Below, piece after piece: positions 7,030 through 15,675 of a DNA stretch of 64,000 nucleotides. The position numbers were made by a program, and so were the translations under genes. The notes below the pieces were generated by a model that was not told the DNA's origin, ran no database searches, and worked only from the letters and a program-made list of their open reading frames with translations. Source of the DNA: Pelomonas sp. Root405 (GTDB lineage Bacteria > Pseudomonadota > Gammaproteobacteria > Burkholderiales > Burkholderiaceae_C). Position 1 is the stretch's first letter; every line of letters begins with the position of its first letter. The DNA lies in NCBI RefSeq assembly GCF_001425165.1, contig NZ_LMDU01000012.1, positions 568,006-632,005 of the forward strand. Direction: 5' to 3'.

Positions 7030-7339
7030 TCACCGGCCTCCCTCTGCGCCTGCGGCAGCCTCCGCCGAAAACGACTTGCGCCGCTTGATGCGCGCCAAGA
7101 TATTCGCTTTCTAGTTGGCCTGCCCTGTGGCCTGCCGTGATGCCGAACTGCGAGCTCGTGGTCGCGAGGTCAACAGCGAATCGTGCTTCCTGGATTGGCT
7201 GGCGGAAGCCTCCGCCCGCATCGAAGCCGTGTCGGATGGCGAGTGCGCGCAGTTGTTCCGCGACCGGGTAGCCAAGCGGCCGCTTGGCGCAGCCGTTCCT
7301 GCGTCCGTGTCGTAAAGGTTGAAGCGTCCGGCGCCGCGC

Positions 7340-8833
7340 TTAACGCGGCAACTTTTCGACGGCTACCAGCAGCTCCAGCGCTTCGCGCGCCTGCTCACGC
7401 GCTTCAGCCAACCGCGCGGTCAGCCAGCCGACGGCGAACCAGGCTTCCGGCTCGGTGGCGACGCGGGCCTGGTAGCTGTCGCGGGCGACGAACAGGTCGT
7501 TGATCTCGCCCAGCGCCTGCTGGGCCGAGGCCAGCACCAGCAGGTGCTGGCCGGCAGCCTTGCGGGGCAGCAGCGGCGCGAAGAACTCGAAGACATAGCG
7601 CTGGCGCTTCACGCGTTTGCGCAGCTCGTGCAGCGCGTCGGCGTCGAGGTCATCAAAGGCTTGGCAGCCGGCGACCAGGGCTTTGTGCCAGCGGCGCAGG
7701 CGCTGGCGGGCCAGGCGCTTCAACGGGTCGGCCGGCGCTTCGGTGGCGGGCTCAAGGCCGGTGCGCCAGGTGATCCAGGCCAGCAGCAGGCGCTGCGCAT
7801 CATCGGCGCGGATGAGGGCCGTGGGGTCGGGTGCGTCGGTGGCCGCTGGCGTGGCCAGCGACGGCGCGCCCGCGCGCGCCAGTTCTGCGGCGGCACCACT
7901 GCCCAGCACGTCGCGGTCGCGCGTGGCGCCCAGCGCCGCGAACAGCGTGCGCAGGCCGTCGACGAGTTCAGCCGGCGGCTCGGCCACCCAGCCGCGGAAG
8001 GCGCGCAGCGCGCTGCGCAGCCGGCGAATGCCGACGCGCAATTGATGCACATGGTCGGGGCGCAGTGCGGGGTCGCCTTCTGAACCTTCAGCCAGGCCGA
8101 TGGCATTGCGGCCGATCTGCGCCAGGCATTCGTCCAGCACGGCACCGCAGGCCTCGGTGGGCGTGGCGTCGGCGGCATAGCGCGGTGTCTTGGCCTTGCG
8201 CAGCGGCGCCTGGGGTTTGCCGCTCGACAGCCAGTGGCCGCGCTCGGCCTTGTTGCGCGGGTCGTGGATGAGGCCGAAGCGCTGGCGCCACCGCGCCACC
8301 AGCGCCAGCATCGCGGCGGGCGCGCCCGACACCAGCTCGAACTCCACCTCGCGCAGGCGCTGCACCGCGCTGTCGGCCAGCAGGCGGCCCTCGTCCAGGG
8401 CGATGTCGACCACGGCACCGCGCGTGCGCACGCGGCGCGTCAGCCGGCGCACCTGGGTCTGGAAGCGCACGCCGGGCTTCTGCCCCTGATTCCCGGCCTT
8501 GTCGAGCAGCGCCAGCAGTTCACCGCCCGGCGCCGTGTTGGCATGCGCGTTGGGGTCAGGGCTTGCGTCAGGGCGGATGACTTCGTGCTCGAAGCGCTCC
8601 AGCGAACTGCTGCCTGTCGCGGCCTTCAGGCCCTGCACCCAACGGCCGCCCTCGCGGCGCATGCGCCAGGCCAGGCCGGCGCGTGCCAGGCGCAGGTCGG
8701 GCGTGTCAAAGTAGCTGGCCGTCAGCCAGGCGCGCTGCGGTGTGCCGCGCCCGGCCAACTCGGCCGCCAATGCCGCGCGGGACGCCGCCGGCACGAGGAA
8801 CTTCAGTTCGATCTCGACGTCAGGCGCGGGCAA
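7340..8833 (-). CDS. CYTH and CHAD domain protein (inorganic triphosphatase-like)
   Basis: The protein has 497 residues. The N-terminal CYTH domain carries the EIELK motif about residue 6, which binds metal and triphosphate. The C-terminal half is a CHAD domain, rich in conserved His/Arg helices (DHVHQLRVGIRRLRSALRAF; DALHELRKRVKRQRY) that binds polyphosphate. The layout matches E. coli YgiF-type triphosphatases. The likely start is TTG 8833, 4 bp after the GST stop. No ATG lies near the EIELK motif, and the next upstream candidates lie inside the GST gene. It is probably co-transcribed with the GST gene. Confidence 0.85.
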   Translation of the reverse strand: MPAPDVEIELKFLVPAASRAALAAELAGRGTPQRAWLTASYFDTPDLRLARAGLAWRMRREGGRWVQGLKAATGSSSLERFEHEVIRPDASPDPNAHANTAPGGELLALLDKAGNQGQKPGVRFQTQVRRLTRRVRTRGAVVDIALDEGRLLADSAVQRLREVEFELVSGAPAAMLALVARWRQRFGLIHDPRNKAERGHWLSSGKPQAPLRKAKTPRYAADATPTEACGAVLDECLAQIGRNAIGLAEGSEGDPALRPDHVHQLRVGIRRLRSALRAFRGWVAEPPAELVDGLRTLFAALGATRDRDVLGSGAAAELARAGAPSLATPAATDAPDPTALIRADDAQRLLLAWITWRTGLEPATEAPADPLKRLARQRLRRWHKALVAGCQAFDDLDADALHELRKRVKRQRYVFEFFAPLLPRKAAGQHLLVLASAQQALGEINDLFVARDSYQARVATEPEAWFAVGWLTARLAEAREQAREALELLVAVEKLPR

Positions 8834-8837
8834 GGGC

Positions 8838-9497
8838 TCAGCTCTTGGCGGCGAAGGAGCGCTCCTGGTCGGCCTTGCGGTCGGCCGCCACGGTCTGCGC
8901 ATGCGGGCGCTCGCCGATCAGCTTGGCATAGGGCTTCCAGTCCACGCCGTCGGCAGCCAGCAGGTCTTCGCCGTAGACGATCTTGGTCGCCATGCCCACC
9001 AGCGGCAGGCTGACCCAGCCGGCGCAATCGGCCATCGTGAAGCTGTCGCCCGCAAGATAGGGGCCGAACTTGGCCAGGCGCTTGAAGGCCTTGATGTTCT
9101 CGGGCAGCACGCGGGCCACGCGCTGCTTGGTGCCGTCGCTGACCTTGCCGCCGAAGAAAGCCTCGGCGTACAGCTCGCGCGCCACCAGCTCCAGGTGCAG
9201 GTCCACGTAGACGATCAGTTCGCGAACTTTGGCGGCCTGGTAGGGGTCGGCGGGGATCAGCCTGGGCGTGTCGGGGTAGGCGGCTTCAAGGTAGTCGACG
9301 ATGACCTGGCTCTCGCACAGCGCGCCCTGCGGCGTCTTGATGAAGGGCACCTTGCCCAGCGGCGACGCGCTCAGCACATCCTCGGCGTGGGAATGCGTCT
9401 TGACGTACTCCTCGGTGAAGGGGATGCCCTTCTCCAGCAGTGCCAGCTTGACCTTGTTGTAGTAGTTCGAGAGCGGGATGCCGCAGAGCGTGATCAT
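8838..9497 (-). CDS. Glutathione S-transferase family protein
   Basis: This 219-residue protein has a thioredoxin-like N-terminal domain (ITLCGIPLSNYYNKVKLALLEKG; cis-Pro in GKVPFIKT; ES motif in LCESQVIVDYLE) and an all-helical C-terminal domain (DSFTMADCAGWVSLPL). AGGAGA sits just before ATG 9497. It is cytosolic and probably conjugates or reduces electrophiles with glutathione; the substrate is not predictable. It is first gene before the CYTH-CHAD gene. Confidence 0.9.
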   Translation of the reverse strand: MITLCGIPLSNYYNKVKLALLEKGIPFTEEYVKTHSHAEDVLSASPLGKVPFIKTPQGALCESQVIVDYLEAAYPDTPRLIPADPYQAAKVRELIVYVDLHLELVARELYAEAFFGGKVSDGTKQRVARVLPENIKAFKRLAKFGPYLAGDSFTMADCAGWVSLPLVGMATKIVYGEDLLAADGVDWKPYAKLIGERPHAQTVAADRKADQERSFAAKS

Positions 9498-9567
9498 GGG
9501 TGTCTCCTGGGGTGGGAAGCGCGCAGTCTATGCAGGCCGGTGTGGTGCCCCTGGCGCGACGGCGACA

Positions 9568-10464
9568 TCAGCGCTGGCTGACCAGCACGATGCCGGCAGC
9601 CAGGGCCACCAGCGCCATGACGAGCCGCATGCTGATCCCTTCGCCCAGCAGCACTGCACCGGCCAGCAGACCGAACAGCGGCGTGCTCAGCGTGAACACG
9701 GCCAGTTTGGTGGCCGCGTAATGACGGATGAGCCAGAACCAGGCCAAGTAGCTGGCAAACGTCACGACGACGGCCTGAAAGCCGAACAGGCCGATGAGTC
9801 GCGGTGACCATTGCATCGGCAGCGCCTCGCCCGCCAGCACTGCCGCCGCGCACAGCGCCAGCGCCGATACGCCGAGCTGGTAGAGCAGCGTCTTCTCGGC
9901 CGGCGCCGAACTCAGCCGGGTGGCGCGGATGGCCAGCGTCGTGCCGCCCCACAGCACGGCCGCCAGCACGCCGAGCGCGTCGCCCCACCACTGTGTCGGC
10001 GTGCTGGGCGACGAGAAACCCTCTGCAAACGCGAACGCCACCGCGCCGAAGGCCAGCACCAGGCCGGCCCACTGCTTGCCCGACAGCTTCTCGCCGTGCG
10101 CAATCCACGGCATGCCCAGTGCCACGACGAAGGGTGACAGGTAGATGAAGACCACCATGCGCGAGGCGCTGGTGTACTGCAGGCCGACGAAGATGCAGGC
10201 GAACTCGGCCGCGAACAGCAGGCCGGCCAGCAGGCCGCCGCCCAGGCTGCCGTCGCGCTCGAACAGCTTGATGCCGCGCCACAGCGACCACGCCCACACC
10301 AGCAGTCCCGCGACGACCGAGCGCAGCCCCGCCTGCCACAGCGGCCCGATCTCCGTCAGCGCTGCCTTGGCGGCGACCTGGTTGATGCCCCACAGAAAGC
10401 AGCAAAGCAGCAGGATGGCAACGGCACGGGGATCGAGATGGGACTGGCGGGTCTGAGGACTCAT
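9568..10464 (-). CDS. EamA/DMT family transporter
   Basis: This 298-residue membrane protein has ten hydrophobic segments in two EamA repeats (AVAILLLCCFLWGINQVAAKAAL; later LGVLAAVLWGGTTLAIRAT). These are drug/metabolite exporters of the inner membrane, and the substrate is unknown. ATG 10464 is chosen because the conserved N-terminus starts there. The start codon is only 18 bp from the divergent oxidoreductase start. Confidence 0.88.
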   Translation of the reverse strand: MSPQTRQSHLDPRAVAILLLCCFLWGINQVAAKAALTEIGPLWQAGLRSVVAGLLVWAWSLWRGIKLFERDGSLGGGLLAGLLFAAEFACIFVGLQYTSASRMVVFIYLSPFVVALGMPWIAHGEKLSGKQWAGLVLAFGAVAFAFAEGFSSPSTPTQWWGDALGVLAAVLWGGTTLAIRATRLSSAPAEKTLLYQLGVSALALCAAAVLAGEALPMQWSPRLIGLFGFQAVVVTFASYLAWFWLIRHYAATKLAVFTLSTPLFGLLAGAVLLGEGISMRLVMALVALAAGIVLVSQR

Positions 10465-10482
10465 GGCCCCTATGCTGCCAGC

Positions 10483-11640
10483 ATGTCTGAAGTGACCCTG
10501 ATTGGCGGTGGCGTGATGGGTGCCGCGACCGCCTGCTTCCTGGCCCGCGACCATGGCGCGGCCGTGACCGTCATCGAGCGCGACCCGTCCTATGCCCGTG
10601 CGTCCAGCTCGCTGTCGCTGAGCTCCATCCGCCAACAGTTCTCGCAGCCGGTCAACATGGCGCTGTCGAGGTGGAGCATCGACTTCCTGCGGCGAGTGGG
10701 CGACGAGCTGGCACTGCCCGACGACCGCCCCGGCATCGGCCTCGTGGAGCCGGGCTACCTCTATCTGGCGACAGAGGCGGGTGCGGCGCCGCTGCGGGCG
10801 GTGCATGCCGTGCAGCGCGCGCATGACGTCTACGTCGCGCTGCTTTCGCCCGCCGAGCTGGCGGCACGCTTTTCCTGGCTTGCCGTCGACGACCTCGCGC
10901 TGGGATCGCTGGGGCTCAGCGGCGAAGGCTGGTTCGACGGCCCGGCCCTGCACCGCGCCTTCCGCCTGAAAGCCAAGGCCTGCGGCGTGCGCTTCGTCGC
11001 GGCGGACGCGGTCGGCTTTGAAACCCGGGGCGACCGCGTGACCGGCGTGCGCTGCGCGGATGGCTCACGCGTCGATGGCGACGCCTTCGTCATCGCGGCG
11101 GGTTCCTGGAGCGCGCCGCTCGGTGCCGCACTCGGGTTCAGCCTGCCGGTCAGTGCTAAGAAGCGCGATGTCTTCGTGCTGGAGACGCCGGCCGCGCTGC
11201 CCGGCTGCCCGCTGGTCATTGATCCGAGCGGCTTCTGGTTCCGCACCGAAGGCTCGCTGATCCTGGCCGGCGGCCCGCCCCGCGGTGACGACGCCGACGA
11301 CGCGCCGCTGCACGACATCGACCACGGCATGTTCGAAGAGCAGCTCTGGCCCACGCTGGCCGCGCGCGTGCCGTCGCTGGAGGCATTGCGCGTGCGTTCG
11401 GCCTGGGCCGGCTATTACGAGATGAACGCCTTCGACCACAACGGTCTGGCTGGCCGGCTGCCGGGGTGGGCGAATGCCTTCACGGCCTGCGGCTTCTCAG
11501 GCCACGGCATGCAGCAGTCGCCGGCGGTGGGTTGGTCGATGGCTCGCCTGATCGCGGGCCTGGACGCGCCGCTGATCGAGGCGCTGACACCGCAGCGCCT
11601 GCTCGACGCTCGGCCTCTCATCGAGGCCAACGTCATCTAG
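10483..11640 (+). CDS. FAD-dependent oxidoreductase, DAO family
   Basis: The 385-residue protein starts with a dinucleotide-binding motif (VTLIGGGVMGAATACFLARDHG) and ends with GFSGHGMQQSPAVGWSMARLI, the C-terminal FAD signature of D-amino-acid-oxidase/sarcosine-oxidase-like enzymes. It is probably a soluble flavoenzyme oxidising an amino acid or amine. The substrate cannot be assigned. It converges on the unknown gene at 11637 with a 4-bp stop overlap. Confidence 0.87.
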   Translation: MSEVTLIGGGVMGAATACFLARDHGAAVTVIERDPSYARASSSLSLSSIRQQFSQPVNMALSRWSIDFLRRVGDELALPDDRPGIGLVEPGYLYLATEAGAAPLRAVHAVQRAHDVYVALLSPAELAARFSWLAVDDLALGSLGLSGEGWFDGPALHRAFRLKAKACGVRFVAADAVGFETRGDRVTGVRCADGSRVDGDAFVIAAGSWSAPLGAALGFSLPVSAKKRDVFVLETPAALPGCPLVIDPSGFWFRTEGSLILAGGPPRGDDADDAPLHDIDHGMFEEQLWPTLAARVPSLEALRVRSAWAGYYEMNAFDHNGLAGRLPGWANAFTACGFSGHGMQQSPAVGWSMARLIAGLDAPLIEALTPQRLLDARPLIEANVI

Positions 11641-12269
11641 CGTTTGCGCACCCGCTTCTTGGCCGGCTCCTGCGTCTGCACAAAGCGCGTCGCCGTCAGC
11701 TTGTCCGACACCGAGGCAGTCTTGTTGTCCACATAACCCCAGTTGCGCATGGCCAGGCGCACTTCGGTGTCCGACGGGCTGGCCTCCGGGCCCTTGGCAT
11801 GCACGACCCAGACGGTCTTGCAGATCATGTCGGCATGGAACTCGGCCATGCGCGGCAGCTCGGACGGGTTGCTCAGCACGGCTACCAGCATGCGCGCCTC
11901 GCGCACATTGGTGGTGATGCCGCCGGCCAGGGCTTCGGCGAGCGCCGGGTCCAGCGGGCCGACGGTGGGCCCGATCAGCAGGGCGGGGTTGTCGACGCTG
12001 ACGCCGAGCTTGGCGGCCAGTGTGGGCGGCGGCGTCTGCAGCTTCTTCAGCCACTTGCCGGCTTCCTTCTCGCCCAGCACGAGGGCGACGGCTTCGTCGT
12101 CCACCTCGAACCTCAGGTCCTCGCCGTCGATGCGCAGGTTCTGCAGTGCGGCGATGGCCCACTTGCGCTTGATGTCGCCGCGCAAGACGACGGTGGTGGA
12201 TTCGAGCAGGGCGGCGACCTCGGCGGTCTCCGTGCCTACACGGGCGGTGCAACTGGCTTCACGTCCCAT
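11637..12269 (-). CDS. Conserved protein of unknown function
   Basis: This 210-residue soluble protein has a basic C-terminus. The second half (GVSVDNPALLIGPTVGPLDP; ...TEVRLAMRNWGYVDNKTASVSDKLTATRF) weakly resembles DUF3052-type proteins, which end in a similar GxVDxKxxxxSxxxxxxRF pattern. No catalytic motif is evident. Its ATG lies inside the 3' end of the rhombosortase gene (11-bp overlap), so it is translated from the same message. Confidence 0.6.
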   Translation of the reverse strand: MGREASCTARVGTETAEVAALLESTTVVLRGDIKRKWAIAALQNLRIDGEDLRFEVDDEAVALVLGEKEAGKWLKKLQTPPPTLAAKLGVSVDNPALLIGPTVGPLDPALAEALAGGITTNVREARMLVAVLSNPSELPRMAEFHADMICKTVWVVHAKGPEASPSDTEVRLAMRNWGYVDNKTASVSDKLTATRFVQTQEPAKKRVRKR

Positions 12270-12852
12270 GCGGGGGCCTCGGCGATCTTGATTGAATGAG
12301 CGCCATTGTCAGCGCCCACGCTATCACGCCCGCGACGGCGCCGCTGAGATGGGCAAAGGGCGCCACCGGGAAGTCGAAGCCCGCGGTGACGCGCAGCACC
12401 GGGCCGAGAGGCTGCTCCAAGGTCAGCTTGGCGGCGAGGCCCAGCGCGATGCCGGCGCCGATGAGGCGTTCGCGACCTGGCCGGGCCAGCAATGTCAGCG
12501 CCGCGATGACCGCCAGCGCATGGAGTTCGCCCGACAGACCGGCATAACGCTGCAACTCAGGTCGCAGCAGCAGGCCAGCCTGGGTCAGCGGCAGCGCGAT
12601 GAGGCCGGCGATGGCCTCGACCCGGCAGAGTTGGGCGCGCCAGCCAAGCAGGGCCAGGACGGCGCAGCCGGCGAGGTTGGCGGCCAGGTGGAGGGGCGTC
12701 CAGTGGATGAAGGCGGCGGTGACGGCGCGCCAGGGTTGTGTCGCGATCGGGGTGGGCTGCCAGTCGAGCAGTTCTCTTGGCAGCGGCCAAGTGAGCAAGG
12801 ACAGTGCGGCCAGTGCTGCGCAGAGCGTCAGCCAGCTCCACGTGCGGGTCAT
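12259..12852 (-). CDS. rrtA: Rhombosortase (rhomboid-family intramembrane serine protease)
   Basis: This 197-residue membrane protein carries the rhomboid core: HWTPLHLAANLAG (residues 50-62, oxyanion Asn59), catalytic Ser107 in YAGLSGELHAL and catalytic His168 in FAHLSGAVAG. The small size and GLSGxLH motif fit the rhombosortase branch, which cleaves GlyGly-CTERM tails of secreted proteins, better than a general GlpG. ATG 12852 is preferred. A longer upstream reading adds about 29 residues without conserved features. A plausible substrate, the S8 protease at 34068, lies in this same window. Confidence 0.8.
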   Translation of the reverse strand: MTRTWSWLTLCAALAALSLLTWPLPRELLDWQPTPIATQPWRAVTAAFIHWTPLHLAANLAGCAVLALLGWRAQLCRVEAIAGLIALPLTQAGLLLRPELQRYAGLSGELHALAVIAALTLLARPGRERLIGAGIALGLAAKLTLEQPLGPVLRVTAGFDFPVAPFAHLSGAVAGVIAWALTMALIQSRSPRPPHGT

Positions 12853-12917
12853 GCGAGGCCCATGCCGGGACGGGAACCGAAGGTTGGCTGAAGGCAAACC
12901 CCGGCCGGGCCTGGCCA

Positions 12918-15638
12918 TCAACCAAAAACAGCGAGCCACAAGCTGCGCACGGCGTCCCGATGGGCAGCGAGCGGCGCCGCCGCCTCAGCCTCCAACGCCG
13001 TCGACTGCTCGTCCAACCGCGCCTTGTGCTGCACCCGCCTCAACTCGCGGTAAGCATTGGCAGCGGCCGACCCCACACCCACCGGCAGCAAGCCAGCCGC
13101 CTCGCATCGCAGCAGCAGGGCGATATTGCCCAGGTTGACCAGCAACTCCGGATGCGCCGCGCCATGGGCCAGTACTAGCGTCTGCACGGCGAACTCGGCG
13201 TCCATCATGCCGCCCTCGCTGTGCTTGACGTCGAAGAGGCCGTCGCGCACCTGCCGCGCCGCGCGGACCTTCTCGCGCATCGCCTGCACCTCGCGCTTCA
13301 AGGCCGCGGCATCGCGTGGTGCGGTCAGCACTTGGCGGCGCACGCCCTCGCAGCGTTCCGCCATGTCGGCGTTGCCGGCGCAGAAGCGCGCCCGCGTGAT
13401 GGCTTGGTGTTCCCAGGTCCAGGCGGTGTTGCTGCCACGGCCCGTCTGATACGCCTCGAAGTGCGCCAGCGAGGTGACCAGCAGGCCGGAGTTGCCGTTG
13501 GGTCGCAGCGCCGTGTCGATGTCGAACAGCTCACCGGCCGCGGTGCGCAGCGTCAGCCAGGTGATGAGGCGGCGCACGAAGGCGCCGTAGATCTCCGACG
13601 CGTTCTCGTCGTCGTCATCGAAGACGAACACCACGTCCAGGTCGCCGCCATAGCCCAGCTCCTTGCCGCCGAGCTTGCCGTAGGCGATGACGGCCAGGCG
13701 CGGGTCGGCGCGGTGGGCCCTGCCGAAGCGCGCCCAGGCCCATTGAATGGCAATCTGCAGCACCGCGTCGGCCAGCAGCGACAGGTCGTCGGCCACCTGC
13801 TCGACGGTGATGCGGCCCTCGAGGTCGCGCACCAGCGTGCGGAAGACCTCGGCGTGGTGGGCGCGGCGAAGCGTGTCTAGCAGCGCCTCCTCGTCGGCCT
13901 CGCCGCTGCGCTCCCAACCCTGCTCGCGCTCCAGCAGGTCGGTGATGAAGGCCTCGCGGTCGAAGCGGGCGGTCAGCAGCAGCGGGTCGGCCAGCTCGTC
14001 GATGACGCCGGGGTGCTGCATCAGGTAGCGCATCGGCCAACGCGCCAGGCCCAGCAGGCGCAGCAGGCGCTGTTGCACGGCGGGGCGCTCGACGAGCAGG
14101 GCCAGATAACTTTCGCGGCGCAGCAGCGGGCCGACCCAGTCGACGAAGCGCTGTGCCGCATCCAGCGAGCATTCCTCGGCCGCCACGGCCTGGGCCGCGC
14201 GGTGGAACAGCTTGGCCAGGCGCTGGCGCGACTCCTCGCGCAGGCCCTGCACGCGCGGCGTGTCGGCCAGCGCGCGCACGGCGGTGGCCAGCGGCGGCGG
14301 CAGGCCGGCCAGGAAGTCCTCGCCATCCACGGCAGGCTTGGGGCCGCCGCACTGGCCGCCTTTGCACCCGCCTTGTGGCTTGCCGCCTTCGTGCAGCAGC
14401 GCGTCGAACTCGGTCGCGACCAGCTCGCGCACTTCACCGAGCTGGCAGAACAACTCACACGAATCACGTGTGCACTTAAGGCCCAGCGACGCGGCAATCC
14501 AGGCCAGGTCGGCGTCGCCCTGTGGCAGGCAATGCGTCTGCTGGTCGTCCAGGAACTGGATGCGATGCTCGACGCGACGCAGGAAGACATAGGCCTCGCT
14601 GAGCTTGTGGGCAGTCTCCGCCTTCATCAGCCCGCCGGCAGCCAACTGGGCCAGCGCCTTGACGGTGGAGCGGGTGCGGATCTCGGGGAACTGGCCGCCG
14701 CGCACCACCTGCAGCAGCTGCACGATGAACTCGATCTCGCGGATGCCGCCGCGTGACAGCTTGACGTCGTTGGCCCGCTCGGGCCGGCCAGCGGCGCGCG
14801 CCTTGGCCTCGCTGCGGATCTTGCCGTGCAACTGGCGCAGGCCTTCGAAGACACCGTAGTCCAGATAGCGGCGGTAGACGAAGGGCGTCACGAGGTGGCG
14901 CAGCGCCAGCGTGCGCGCATCGCCCGGCCCGCCGGGGCCGCCCAGTGGCGCGACGACGCGGCTCTTCAGCCACGCAAAGCGCTCCCACTCGCGGCCCTGT
15001 ACAAGGAAATACTCCTCCAGCATGCCCAGGCTCACGACCGGCGGGCCGCTCTTGCCGTTGGGCCGCAGCGCCAGGTCGACGCGAAAGACCTGACCGTCGT
15101 CGGTGACGTCGCCGATCAGCGCGTAGAGCCGCTTGGCCACCGAAGAGAAATACTCATGCGCCGAGGTCGGCCGCGGGCCGTGCGTGGCGCCGTCGTCCTC
15201 GTAGACATAGATCAGATCGATGTCCGACGACACATTCAGCTCGCGTGCGCCGAGCTTGCCCATGCCCAGCACCCAAAAGGCGATGTCTGCGCCGTCGGCC
15301 GTGCGCGGCTCGCCATGGATGGCGTCGAGTTCCCGGCGCGCATCGGCCAGGGCCAGGTCCAGCGTCACTTCCGCGAGATGCGTCATCGCCGCCGTGACAT
15401 CTTCCACGCTCGCGCCCTGTTCGATGTCCAGCACGGCGAGGCGCTCCAGCACCAGATGGCGGGCCACGCGCAGGGCGCTCGCCAGCGGCCGGCTCGCGCC
15501 CAGCGTGTCGATCAGCGCCGCGATGACGGCGCGGTCGGGCAGGCCCGGCGCCAGCAGCGGCAGCTCGACCGCATAACGGCGGCGAACCCGCTGCACATAG
15601 CGACTGTGCTCAGCAAAAACGGGAAACAGTTGGCTCAT
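12918..15638 (-). CDS. glnE: Bifunctional glutamine synthetase adenylyltransferase/deadenylase
   Basis: The protein has 906 residues with two nucleotidyltransferase domains. The N-terminal adenylyl-removing domain has GMGKLGARELNVSSDIDLIY. The C-terminal adenylylating domain has AYGKLGGKELGYGGDLDVVF. Each is followed by a helical PII-binding region. The enzyme modifies a Tyr of GlnA in response to PII and glutamine. The linker near residue 420 contains an unusual Gly/Cys-rich insert (GGCKGGQCGG). The gene is divergent from yhdP, with 37 bp between start codons. Confidence 0.95.
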   Translation of the reverse strand: MSQLFPVFAEHSRYVQRVRRRYAVELPLLAPGLPDRAVIAALIDTLGASRPLASALRVARHLVLERLAVLDIEQGASVEDVTAAMTHLAEVTLDLALADARRELDAIHGEPRTADGADIAFWVLGMGKLGARELNVSSDIDLIYVYEDDGATHGPRPTSAHEYFSSVAKRLYALIGDVTDDGQVFRVDLALRPNGKSGPPVVSLGMLEEYFLVQGREWERFAWLKSRVVAPLGGPGGPGDARTLALRHLVTPFVYRRYLDYGVFEGLRQLHGKIRSEAKARAAGRPERANDVKLSRGGIREIEFIVQLLQVVRGGQFPEIRTRSTVKALAQLAAGGLMKAETAHKLSEAYVFLRRVEHRIQFLDDQQTHCLPQGDADLAWIAASLGLKCTRDSCELFCQLGEVRELVATEFDALLHEGGKPQGGCKGGQCGGPKPAVDGEDFLAGLPPPLATAVRALADTPRVQGLREESRQRLAKLFHRAAQAVAAEECSLDAAQRFVDWVGPLLRRESYLALLVERPAVQQRLLRLLGLARWPMRYLMQHPGVIDELADPLLLTARFDREAFITDLLEREQGWERSGEADEEALLDTLRRAHHAEVFRTLVRDLEGRITVEQVADDLSLLADAVLQIAIQWAWARFGRAHRADPRLAVIAYGKLGGKELGYGGDLDVVFVFDDDDENASEIYGAFVRRLITWLTLRTAAGELFDIDTALRPNGNSGLLVTSLAHFEAYQTGRGSNTAWTWEHQAITRARFCAGNADMAERCEGVRRQVLTAPRDAAALKREVQAMREKVRAARQVRDGLFDVKHSEGGMMDAEFAVQTLVLAHGAAHPELLVNLGNIALLLRCEAAGLLPVGVGSAAANAYRELRRVQHKARLDEQSTALEAEAAAPLAAHRDAVRSLWLAVFG

Positions 15639-15675
15639 GACCCTGTGCTAGATTGACCGCCGGCCGATTTCTCAC

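Noticed and set aside
7115..7315. 66-codon open frame before the CYTH-CHAD gene.
   Set aside because: No ribosome-binding site, no motif and no conserved composition. It is treated as part of the decayed gap.
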